From positions 1 to 32,541 of the forward strand of contig JAPLJJ010000242.1 of NCBI GenBank assembly GCA_026388665.1: a stretch of 32,541 bases of DNA. The letters run 5' to 3'. Shown in pieces: positions 18,287 to 25,965 of this stretch (its first letter is position 1; each line of letters opens with the position of its first letter). The DNA comes from Deltaproteobacteria bacterium (GTDB lineage: Bacteria > Desulfobacterota > Desulfomonilia > Desulfomonilales > Desulfomonilaceae). A program made the position numbers and the translations under genes. Under the pieces are notes generated by a model, which was not told the origin of the DNA, ran no database searches, and was given only the letters and a program-made list of their open reading frames with translations.

Positions 18287-18505
18287 ATGGCCGGCAAGAA
18301 ATTCCTGAACCCTGCGCTTAAAATAATTATATGTTTGGTCGCTATTGCGATTCTAGGCTATTTTGTTCACGAACCTCTATATGAAGCTGTTTTTCGTAAC
18401 GGTCCTGTAGACAAGATTTTGGCGGCGCGGGTCCTTGTTTTGATTGGTTTTGTATACTTGTTCGTTCACAGCGTCAGAGAGTTACTAAAGCGTGACGCGG
18501 CCTGA
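18287..18505 (+). CDS. Small membrane protein of unknown function
   Basis: Not recognised. 72 aa with two predicted transmembrane helices (about 11-27, IIICLVAIAILGYFVH, and about 45-64, ARVLVLIGFVYLFVHSV) and basic ends. ATG 18287 has AAAGGAGG 8 bases upstream; an earlier in-frame TTG at 18281 is too close to it. A near-consensus promoter precedes it, so it is very likely expressed. It sits alone, divergent from the flavoprotein gene and about 380 bp before the formate dehydrogenase genes. No functional link is evident. Confidence 0.75.
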   Translation: MAGKKFLNPALKIIICLVAIAILGYFVHEPLYEAVFRNGPVDKILAARVLVLIGFVYLFVHSVRELLKRDAA

Positions 18506-18532
18506 GCAGCCTGTTTCAAGGAAGAGATTTTC

Positions 18533-18573
18533 AGAGGAAGGTTACGTCATTCCAGACATGACTCAGACCCTCT
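18533..18573 (+). terminator. Possible terminator after the small membrane protein
   Basis: Outer arms AGAGG (18533-18537) and CCTCT (18569-18573) enclose a second inverted repeat GTCAT-N7-ATGAC (18546-18562). An A/T-rich tail with several T runs follows. The stems are short and there is no clean T tract, so this is weak. Confidence 0.3.
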
Positions 18574-18633
18574 AAATTTATTTTATTACTCAATTAATTC
18601 AATATGATATTAGTCCCACTAAAAAAACCTGCC

Positions 18634-18662
18634 TTGACTCGATTTTCTCCACCTGTTTTACT
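18634..18662 (+). promoter_or_regulatory. Candidate promoter of the formate dehydrogenase genes
   Basis: TTGACT (18634-18639), a 17-bp spacer and TTTACT (18657-18662; four of six consensus bases). The expected start falls on the inverted repeat at 18668. No convincing -24/-12 sigma-54 site was found by eye. Confidence 0.35.
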
Positions 18663-18667
18663 CTAAT

Positions 18668-18686
18668 AAAGGCACTCCGCGCCTTT
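18668..18686. promoter_or_regulatory. Inverted repeat at the putative fdh transcription start
   Basis: AAAGGC-N7-GCCTTT with perfect 6-bp arms, located directly after the candidate -10 element. The position would suit a repressor operator or a 5'-end hairpin. No T tract follows, so it is not a terminator. Confidence 0.35.
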
Positions 18687-18803
18687 GTGATCCTTAAGAA
18701 GTTTTTTATCTCCTGGACAACCAAATTCGCTGTGAGCGTACCCACTTCAATTCGTTTTCAGTTGCCCCCAAATCAATGGTTAAGTTTGTAAAAGAGTTGG
18801 GAA

Positions 18804-18824
18804 TCGAAAGAGACATTCTTTCGA
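18804..18824. promoter_or_regulatory. Perfect 8-bp inverted repeat in the fdhA leader
   Basis: TCGAAAGA-N5-TCTTTCGA: perfect arms with a 5-bp spacer, ending 58 bp before the fdhA start codon. It could be a dimeric regulator site or an mRNA hairpin. No known motif is recognised. Confidence 0.4.
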
Positions 18825-18882
18825 ATAGGTTACATTTTTTCAACAAGAGTTAAGATGTATGCTTAAGAAAGGAGAGCGCATC

Positions 18883-21800
18883 ATGACGGTCTCACGCCGA
18901 GAATTCCTCGCGATTTCAGGCGCGGTCGGTGCGGGCTTCGCTCTTTCTACACTCGGAATCGACATGGGCCCAGTAAAGGCTTATGCTGAAGAGTTGAAGA
19001 AGATCGACAAGATGAAGTCAGCCACGCAATCGACGACCATTTGTCCATATTGCGCTGTAGGTTGTGGCCTAATCTGCAGCACCGACACCAAGGCCAAGAA
19101 AATAATCAACATTGAAGGTGATCCGGATCACCCAATCAACGAAGGGGCGTTGTGTGCGAAAGGCGCTTCACTTTTTCAGACTACCGCGAACAACCCCAAC
19201 CGGTTGCAAAAGGTTCTTTATAGGGCTCCGGGCAGCGATAAATGGCAGGAAAAGTCTTGGGAGTGGGCTCTGTCTGAAATAGCCAAACGCGTCAAGGCTA
19301 CGCGGGATGCGAACTTCATCGAAAAGAACGCCAAAGGGGAAGTCGTAAACCGGGTAGAAGCGATAGCTCATGTCGGAAGCGCAGCGTTGGATAACGAGGA
19401 ACTTTGGCCGCTACAGGCAATGATGAGAGCTTTGGGTCTGGTCTATATAGAGCACCAAGCCCGTATATGACACAGCGCCACAGTACAGGCTCTGGCAGAG
19501 TCTTTCGGTCGCGGCGCAATGACGAATCACTGGATCGATCTCAAGAACAGTGACTGTATTCTTGTAATGGGCAGCAACGCTGCCGCTAACCATCCGATCT
19601 CCATGAAGTGGGTGCAAAAAGCTAAGGACAACGGCGGAATATTGATTTCGGTGGATCCCAGATACACACAGACCTCCGCCAAGTCTGATATCTACGCCGC
19701 GTTGAGATCCGGAACCGATATCCCCTTCCTGGGCGGTATGATCAAGTACATTCTGGATAACGACAAGTACTTCAAAGACTACGTGCTTAACTATACCAAC
19801 GCGTCCTTCATTGTAGGCCCGAAATACGATTTTCAAGATGGTTTGTTTGCGGGATATGATCCTAAGACTAGGAAATATGACGCTACTTTCTGGGCCTTTG
19901 AAAGGGATCAGGACAGCAGAGTTAAACGAGACACCACTCTTCAGAATCCCAACTGTGTTTTTCAATTGTTGAAAAAACACTATTCCAGATACACACCTGA
20001 ACAGGTCTCCTCAATTACCGGCACACCGGTCTCCGACCTGCTGAAAGTTTACGAGGCTTATGCGTCCACGGGGACAAAGGACAAAGCCGGCACGATCATG
20101 TATGCGATGGGCTGGACACAACACACTGTTGGTGTTCAGAACATCAGGACCATGTCAATCATCCAGCTCCTGTTAGGAAACATGGGAATCGCAGGTGGTG
20201 GCGTCAATGCGTTGCGGGGTGAGTCCAACGTTCAGGGATCAACAGACGCTGCTTTGCTGTTCCATATCCTACCGGGTTATCTTGCCTATCCGAGGGCTAA
20301 CCAGACGAATCTCGAGACATATCTTAAGGCTATAACCCCAAAGACGGCTGAGCCCATGTCTGCCAACTGGCCTCAGAACCTGCCCAAGTACTTTGTAAGC
20401 CTGATGAAATCCTTTTGGGGAGACAAGGCCACGAAGGAAAATGACTTCGGTTACGGTTGGCTTCCAAAATTGGATGTCGGTCAGAACTGTTCCTGGTTGA
20501 ATCTGTTCGACGCAATGTACGACGGAAAGATCAAGGGCTTTTTCTCTTGGGGTCAGAATCCTGCATGTTCCGGCGCGAATGCGCACAAGGTACGTCAGGG
20601 TCTAGCCAAACTGGATTGGCTAGTTAATGTAAACATTTTTGACAGTGAGACTGGCTCGTTTTGGAAAGGGCCGGGTATGGATCCCAAGAACATAAAGACA
20701 GAAGTCTTTATGCTGCCTTGCGCTGCCTCGATTGAAAAAGAAGGAAGCATCAGTAACAGCGGCAGGTGGGCTCAATGGCGCTATAAGGCTGTGGATGCCC
20801 CTGGAATGGCCAAACCTGATGGCGACATTATGGTGGAATTGTTTGACAAAATTAGGGGTCTTTACAAGAAGAACGGAAAATTTACAGACCCCATACTGAA
20901 CCTCAAATGGGATTATGTTAACGAGAAAGGCCATTTCGATCCTCACAAGATGGCCAAGGAAGTTAACGGATTTTTCTTGAAAGATACAAAGATTGGGGAA
21001 ACCGAGTATAAGAAGGGAACACCGGTTCCCGGTTTCGCCATGTTGCAGGCTGACGGGAGCACGTCTTCCGGTAACTGGATCTATTGCCAAAGCTACAATG
21101 CTGCGGGCAACAACATGGCCAGGCGCAAGAAAGAAGATCCAACCGGACTCGGTCTATTCCCTGAGTGGGCATGGGCATGGCCTGTAAATAGACGCATCAT
21201 ATACAACCGAGCGTCAGTAGACTTGAATGGTCAACCTTGGAATCCAAAGAGATCTCTCCTCAAATGGGTGGAAGGCCAGGAAGTTGACGGAAAGAAGCAG
21301 CCTGGAAAATGGGTTGGTGACGTTCCTGATGGGCCTTGGCCACCAATGAGTGACACAAAAGCCGGCAGGTATCCATTCATAATGAAACCGGATGGATTGG
21401 CCTCCATTTTCGGACCAGGATTGGTCGATGGCCCATTCCCCGAGCATTATGAGCCTCTGGAATGTCCTGTGCCGAAGAACCTGTTGTCGGGTCAGTTCAT
21501 TAACCCGACCATAAAAATATTCTCAGGAGCTATGGACAAACATCTTACCTGCGATCCTAGGTTCCCATTTGTGGGGACTACGTATCGTGTCACCGAGCAT
21601 TGGCAGACGGGTATTATGACCCGTTGGCAACCATGGCTGATTGAAGCTGAGCCTCAGATGTTCGTGGAAATGAGTGAGGAACTGGCGAAACTCCGGGGAA
21701 TAAAAAACGGAGAGAAGGTAAAGGTATCCTCGATTCGGGGTGTGGTTGAAGCAGTAGCGATTGTGACCACCCGTTTTAAGCCGTTCCAGGTGGGTGATGT

Positions 21801-21966
21801 AACTGTCCATCAGGTTGGAATGCCATGGTGTTTCGGATGGATGGTTCCTAAAGATGGTGGAGAAAGTGCAAACCTGCTCACTCCTAATGTTGGGGACCCA
21901 AACACTATGATCCCTGAATCAAAAGCGTTCATGGTCAATGTGACCAGGATGGAAGGAGGAGCGTAA
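18883..21966 (+). CDS. fdhA: Formate dehydrogenase alpha subunit, selenocysteine-containing, Tat-exported
   Basis: One gene read through TGA 19468-19470; 1027 residues with Sec196, the same position as in E. coli FdnG (1015 aa). A twin-arginine signal SRREFLAISG opens the protein. Cys54, Cys57, Cys61 and Cys91 bind a 4Fe-4S cluster. The active-site run ARI-U-HSATVQ is followed by FGRGAMTNHWIDLKNSD, the classic molybdopterin-enzyme segment. Formate is oxidised to CO2 at a Mo- or W-bis-pyranopterin centre ligated by Sec. The residues after Sec-His are Ser-Ala rather than the common Gly-Pro. Start ATG 18883 has AAAGGAG 8 bases upstream; an in-frame ATG at 18859 lies before that site. fdhB follows after 1 bp. 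Without read-through a caller splits it into 18859-19470 and 19519-21966. Confidence 0.96.
19477..19496 (+). promoter_or_regulatory. Candidate bacterial SECIS hairpin of fdhA
   Basis: GCCACAG (19477-19483) pairs with CTCTGGC (19490-19496), six of seven positions, around the loop UACAGG. It starts 7 nt after the UGA. An alternative fold aligns the AGG-CUCU stretch at 19487-19493 with the AGGUCU apical loop of E. coli fdhF. Which fold is real cannot be decided by eye. Confidence 0.55.
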
Positions 21967-21967
21967 C

Positions 21968-22615
21968 ATGTCTGAAGGATACTCAATTCTTGTGGACACC
22001 TCCAAATGCACCGCTTGCCGTGGTTGCCAGATTGCTTGCAAACAGTGGAACGGACTCCCCGGCACCAAGACAAAGAATGAAGGGACCCACGAAAACCCGA
22101 TGGATCTATCGGCGGACACATGGAAAATCCTCAGATTTTCCGAGGGGCCTTCAAAGAATGGCAATCCGTTCTGGTATTTCTTTTCTGAGCAGTGCAGACA
22201 TTGTATGTCTCCAGGATGTATGGCCGAAGCCGAAAAGGGTGAAATTATCCAGGATGAAAAGACTGGCGCCGTGATTTTCACCCCGAAGACGAAAAGCCTC
22301 AATTACGAGGCCACTCGCGAGGGATGTCCCTATGACATTCCTCGCCAGAATCCAAAAACCAAAGAACTTTTCAAATGCAGTATGTGTTTTGACAGGATTA
22401 CAAACAACATGATTCCAGCGTGCGTAAAATCCTGTCCCACCGGCGCCATGACATTTGGTGAACGGCCGAAGATTCTTGAAACCGCGAAGGCGAGAGTTCA
22501 GGAGTTGACAAAGCGGTTCCCCAAAGCAAAAGCGCTAAACGCAGATGATGTTAGAACGATTTATATCGTCACGGACGATCCCCAAAAATACTGGAAATTG
22601 GCTGCTGGGAAATAA
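21968..22615 (+). CDS. fdhB: Formate dehydrogenase beta subunit, 4Fe-4S electron-transfer protein
   Basis: 215 aa ferredoxin-like subunit that takes electrons from FdhA. Cys14, Cys17, Cys20 and Cys24 (CTACRGCQIAC) form the first cluster motif. CRHCMSPGC, EGCPYDIP and CSMCFDRI with CVKSCPTGA supply the others, as in four-cluster FdnH/FdhB proteins. It lacks the C-terminal membrane helix of FdnH (294 aa in E. coli), matching the shorter soluble beta subunits of Desulfovibrio-type enzymes. It has no signal peptide and would be carried across with FdhA by the Tat system. No cytochrome b or c subunit gene follows. A strong terminator lies 41 bp downstream. Confidence 0.93.
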   Translation: MSEGYSILVDTSKCTACRGCQIACKQWNGLPGTKTKNEGTHENPMDLSADTWKILRFSEGPSKNGNPFWYFFSEQCRHCMSPGCMAEAEKGEIIQDEKTGAVIFTPKTKSLNYEATREGCPYDIPRQNPKTKELFKCSMCFDRITNNMIPACVKSCPTGAMTFGERPKILETAKARVQELTKRFPKAKALNADDVRTIYIVTDDPQKYWKLAAGK

Positions 22616-22655
22616 CCCCCGCTGAAATTAAAACCACATAGAGTGGTAATTCTAT

Positions 22656-22692
22656 GCCCCGAAGGTCATAATGATCTGCGGGGCTTTTTTTT
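22656..22692 (+). terminator. Rho-independent terminator after fdhAB
   Basis: GCCCCG (22656-22661) pairs with CGGGGC (22679-22684). The inner bases continue pairing through TCAT/ATGA to a tiny loop, giving a stem of about 14 pairs with one mismatch, followed by eight T (22685-22692). It separates fdhAB from fdhE. Confidence 0.85.
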
Positions 22693-22766
22693 CTTGTGCT
22701 CTAGATATATTATCCAAAATTCAACTTATGGTCTCAATTTTCAGCGCTACAGCAAGGAGGCATAGC

Positions 22767-23666
22767 ATGGTCTCAGATGAGACTTCCAAAAAGATAACCG
22801 GATCAATCAGGGATTCGTTAGAGAAAACCAAGAAAGACATTCCACAATTAGCGGGGGTCGTGGATGCCTTTGAGCATCTTCTGGTTAAGAGAACTATCGC
22901 AAAATTTGCATTACCAACCCCTAACTTTTCAAACGTCACCATTGATTTTGCCCGATTTTCACAGGGTGTGCCTGTTTTAGATGACGGAAAGATCGATATT
23001 GAAAAAGATTCCTTTAGGAAGGTAGCGCTTCTGCTCCTTCCAGCGATGAGGAAAGGTTTCCCAAAGCTCGATGCCCCCCTTTCCCGTTTTGAATCCTTTA
23101 TTAATGAAAGCGAGACTGCAATCGACCAGTTGCTTCCTGCCATTGAATCCACTGACAGCACAGTCCTCGATGAGTTGGCCCGCAACCTGGACATTTCCCC
23201 GACTGCGCTGCAATTCGTATGTTCAGAGTTGGCAAAGCCATTTACCGAGAAAATAGCTGAAGCAATCGCGCCCTTGATCCAGGACGTGACCTGGCTCAAG
23301 GGGTACTGTCCTGTATGCGGCGCTTGGCCCGAACTAAGCTCTTGGAAAGGCCCGGAAGGTCGAAGATTCCTGAATTGTTCAGTCTGTGGTCATGAATGGA
23401 CTTACATGAGGACACAATGCCCATTTTGCGAGAATAGTGACAACGCTAAGTTGGAAATCATCTTTTCTGAAGACAGGAAGTTCGAACACGCTGAACTCTG
23501 TCACGAATGTATGAAATATATAGTGGGGCTAGATACAAGAAATATGGTAAATCTGCCCCACCCGTCGGCCGCGTCCCTTGGTCTGATTTATTTAGACTTT
23601 TTGGCTCAAGAGAGGGGTTTTGCCCCTGGCGCAACCTCAGCCTGGAATGTCCTGGAAAAAATTTAG
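22767..23666 (+). CDS. fdhE: Formate dehydrogenase accessory protein FdhE
   Basis: 299 aa, close to E. coli FdhE (309 aa), a cytoplasmic factor needed to mature Tat-exported formate dehydrogenases. The C-terminal half shows paired CxxC zinc-binding knuckles: CPVCGAWPE, CSVCGHEW, CPFCENSD and CHECMKY. The N-terminal half is helical. ATG 22767 has AAGGAGG 6 bases upstream, so I chose it over the open frame back to 22671, which runs into the terminator. It lies downstream of the fdhAB terminator, so it needs read-through or its own promoter. Its last 20 bp overlap the start of the next membrane-protein gene. Confidence 0.9.
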   Translation: MVSDETSKKITGSIRDSLEKTKKDIPQLAGVVDAFEHLLVKRTIAKFALPTPNFSNVTIDFARFSQGVPVLDDGKIDIEKDSFRKVALLLLPAMRKGFPKLDAPLSRFESFINESETAIDQLLPAIESTDSTVLDELARNLDISPTALQFVCSELAKPFTEKIAEAIAPLIQDVTWLKGYCPVCGAWPELSSWKGPEGRRFLNCSVCGHEWTYMRTQCPFCENSDNAKLEIIFSEDRKFEHAELCHECMKYIVGLDTRNMVNLPHPSAASLGLIYLDFLAQERGFAPGATSAWNVLEKI

Positions 23667-24738
23667 AAGCCTACAGGATGTTCGTTTGAGAGTCACTAAA
23701 TCCAAGAACTCGTTAACCATCCCATTAGTCCTAATCTTGATCGCTTTGGTAGGACTCGCTGCTTCGGTATATTTCGCGCCTGCTCATGGCCTTACCGTAG
23801 CCAAGATCAAAGATAAATTGATGTCTCCCCTCCTCCGATTGTTAGTTTATCTTAGTCTGGGATTATTGTTTGGTGAATTTCTCGAAACGCTCGGATGGAC
23901 TGCAAAACTTGCCGGCTGGTTACGCCCCGTGACCAAATGGGCACACCTTAAGGATGAAAGCGGGGCTGCTTTTATGACGAGTTTCGTTTCAGGCATAGGG
24001 GCGAATTCTCTGTTAATGACTTTTTATCAGGATGGGAAAATCACCCGGCAAGAGGTAATTCTAACATATCTCCTTAACAATGGTTTGCCCTTATTCCTTC
24101 TGCATCTGCCCACGACTTTTTTTCTTACCGCTTCTCTCGCCGGGGGCGCAGGAATCGTCTACTTGAGTGTCACTCTGAGCGCTGCATTGATAAGAAGCCT
24201 GAGCGTTCTTACCTATTGTAGACTCAAGCTTCCTGAAGCATGTTGGCTATGGAGTCCCCTTGTAGATGAATCCGAAGTAAAGAAAAACCGTAATCTTAAG
24301 AGGATTCTAAGTAAATTTAGCGACAGGTTCTATAGGGTCGCTCTTTACACTTTTCCCATATATGTGATCATTTTTTTGTTGAATGAGTGGGGCCTTTTCA
24401 AGTGGTTGAATTCCAGCTTGACATCATGGCTGACTGGCGGCTTTTTTCCGGTTGAAGCCGCAGGAATGATCGTTTTTTCATTGGCGGCTGAGTTTGGGGC
24501 TGGGATGGCCGCTGCGGGGGCCCTGATCGATCAAGGCGCTTTGACAACTAAACAGGCTGCCCTAGCCCTAATTGCAGGGACTATTATAGCAACCCCTTTG
24601 CGTGCGTTCAGACATCAGTTTGCGACTCATGTCGGTTTGTTCAGCATCAAATTTGGAACCGAACTCCTTTTCTTGAGTCAAAGTTTGAGGATTGCGAGTT
24701 TGGTTCTCGTGGTGGCTATTTATGCAATCTTTGGATAG
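23647..24738 (+). CDS. Nucleoside-recognition (Gate) domain-type membrane protein
   Basis: About 363 aa with many hydrophobic segments. The first is LTIPLVLILIALVGLAASVY, followed by LRLLVYLSLGLLFGEFLETLG and further helices up to the C-terminal IASLVLVVAIYAIF. The stretch AAFMTSFVSGIGANSLLMTF with ILTYLLNNGLPLFLLHLP resembles the nucleoside-recognition or spore-maturation (SpmA/B, COG3366-like) family of putative transporters; I hold this with moderate confidence. The start is uncertain: ATG 23647 overlaps fdhE by 20 bp with no good ribosome binding site, and TTG 23692 (preceded by an AGGAT) is an alternative. It converges on the Sec permease with a 48-bp gap, an adjacency of two membrane transporters that may be functional. 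Confidence 0.65.
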   Translation: MSWKKFRSLQDVRLRVTKSKNSLTIPLVLILIALVGLAASVYFAPAHGLTVAKIKDKLMSPLLRLLVYLSLGLLFGEFLETLGWTAKLAGWLRPVTKWAHLKDESGAAFMTSFVSGIGANSLLMTFYQDGKITRQEVILTYLLNNGLPLFLLHLPTTFFLTASLAGGAGIVYLSVTLSAALIRSLSVLTYCRLKLPEACWLWSPLVDESEVKKNRNLKRILSKFSDRFYRVALYTFPIYVIIFLLNEWGLFKWLNSSLTSWLTGGFFPVEAAGMIVFSLAAEFGAGMAAAGALIDQGALTTKQAALALIAGTIIATPLRAFRHQFATHVGLFSIKFGTELLFLSQSLRIASLVLVVAIYAIFG

Positions 24739-24786
24739 AGGCTCTCTATCATTATTGCCGTGTCAAAAAACAGTAGCCTCACAAAA

Positions 24787-25863
24787 TCATTTGGCGATTC
24801 TTTGTTTCCACTTTATGAACACGGCTCGCCCGAGAAAAGCCGCGAGTATCGCTGAAGCAAGAACATGAGGTATTTCCGTGTTATCGGATTCGGACACGGT
24901 GCTCCACGACAATTGCGGCGTCAAGTTGAGCAATGAGTATAAATAATCTGTGAAAAAGGCGAATGCTAGAGCACAGACAACGATCGCAAAAATGTAAATG
25001 AACAAAGCGCGTTTGTTAAGGATTCCCGCCAAAGTTGTAAGGGTAGCGACATTTGTCGCTGGACCGGCTATCAAGAAAATGAGAGCCGCTCCAGGGCTCA
25101 ACCCTTTAAGAACCATTGCGGCCGCCACTGGTGTTGAGAATGTAGCGCAAACATAAATTGGTAGGCTAAGTATCAGCATGAATAGGTATGCCGTAATACC
25201 GGAACCTATTTCGGTTGCGATCCAATAATCAGGTACCAAGCTCGAAATAACCCCAGCCAAGAAAATCCCCAAAATAAACCATCCCGCGATGTCTTGTAAC
25301 AAAACGGTAAGAGCGTATTTCTGCCCTTCGACAAATTTCCTGATAAGTATCTTGAAATATCCCGGCTCCGGAATCTTATTACCATGCACATACGAAATCG
25401 GGTTTGTAAAAGGATTATGAGCGAGTTCCTTATCCTCTGAAGCCCTACGAAAGGTCTCGAAGAAGTTTTCTATCATCCCGGCGATGGCCCCTGAAACAAA
25501 AGCTGTAACTGGCCTGATGACGGCCATGATTGGATCCATCAGAGAATAGGTAAGAGCTATCGAGTCAACCCCGCTTTCAGGAGTGGAAATTAGAAAAGCC
25601 ATTATTGCGCCTTGACTTGCCCCCTGTTTCTTTAAGCCCGCTACAGCAGGCAGAACCCCGCAGCTTCATAATGGTATAGGAACCCCGATCAGTGAGGCTA
25701 AGAGGACCGATCGGGTATCTTTTCCATGTAAATACTTTTTCACTGATTCCGGTTTCAGAAAAACTCTGATAAGACCGGTCGCAAAGAGACCAAACAGGAA
25801 ATAGATTGAAGACTCTCTGAAAATAGTCCAAGAACTTATGAGAATTTCGATTATGGTTTCCAG
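24787..25863 (-). CDS. COG0701/SO_0444-type permease with in-frame TGA (probable selenocysteine)
   Basis: Seen: the long open frame ending at 24787 begins at ATG 25602 mid-domain. Upstream in the same frame only one stop occurs, TGA at 25668-25666, and the frame is open before it. Across the TGA it reads LLASLIGVPIPL-TGA-SCGVLPAVAGLKKQGASQGA, then FLISTPESGVDS. Known: permeases of this family (YraQ/ArsP-related, predicted metal or metalloid efflux) have PLCSCG here, so TGA replaces the first Cys. A second motif LPIYVCATFSTP keeps its Cys, and FLIAGPATNVATL is also typical. Eight or more membrane helices are likely. Inference: Sec at position 66, a metal-binding or thiol-reactive pore site. 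The start is unsettled; CTG 25863 has AAGGAT about 7 bases upstream. The alternative is a nonsense-mutated gene. Confidence 0.8.
25636..25651 (-). promoter_or_regulatory. Candidate bacterial SECIS hairpin of the permease gene
   Basis: In the mRNA GCCUGC pairs with GCGGGC (six pairs, one G-U) around a UGUA loop, starting 15 nt after the UGA at 25668-25666. The loop falls 21-24 nt from UGA, within the spacing known for bacterial SECIS elements. A second possible stem (GCTGCGG with CTGTAGC) overlaps it. Confidence 0.5.
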
Positions 25864-25922
25864 GCTCTTATCCTTGAGGGCTATTAGTTGGCCATATTCT
25901 ACATCATTTTTTTTGCATAAAC

Positions 25923-25951
25923 TTGAATCATTTTCATAAGACGTATATAAA
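25923..25951 (+). promoter_or_regulatory. Candidate sigma-70 promoter of the rsmD operon
   Basis: TTGAAT (25923-25928), a 17-bp spacer and TATAAA (25946-25951). The expected start near 25958 gives an rsmD leader of only about 8 nt, so the transcript would be almost leaderless. It lies in the region divergent to the Sec permease. Confidence 0.5.
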
Positions 25952-25965
25952 ATAGGGTTGGTTAT

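Larger units (their letters stand above)
18506..18882. other. Long intergenic leader region upstream of fdhA
   Basis: About 377 bp with no gene found. From left to right it holds a nested inverted-repeat structure that may terminate the small membrane protein transcript (18533-18573), a candidate promoter (18634-18662), an AAAGGC/GCCTTT repeat (18668-18686) and a perfect 8-bp inverted repeat (18804-18824). The AAAGGAG ribosome binding site for fdhA lies at 18868-18874. If the promoter is right, the fdh transcript has an untranslated leader of about 210 nt, long enough for regulatory structure. Confidence 0.5.

Noticed and set aside
24738-24780. GAGGCT and AGCCTC arms between the two convergent membrane-protein genes, considered as a terminator.
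   Set aside because: The arms are 31 bases apart with no T tract, so pairing would be weak.
180-25668. Alternative explanation that UGA is recoded to Trp or Gly genome-wide.
   Set aside because: Several full-length genes here (cytochrome, gatB, metY, histidine kinase, TPR) end in TGA, and Trp is encoded by TGG. Only the three Cys-position TGAs interrupt genes.
25577-25831. An 84-codon minus-strand ORF spanning the permease TGA, considered as a separate gene.
   Set aside because: It is in a different frame from the permease, resembles no protein family, and the permease frame explains the same DNA with strong motif matches on both sides of the TGA.
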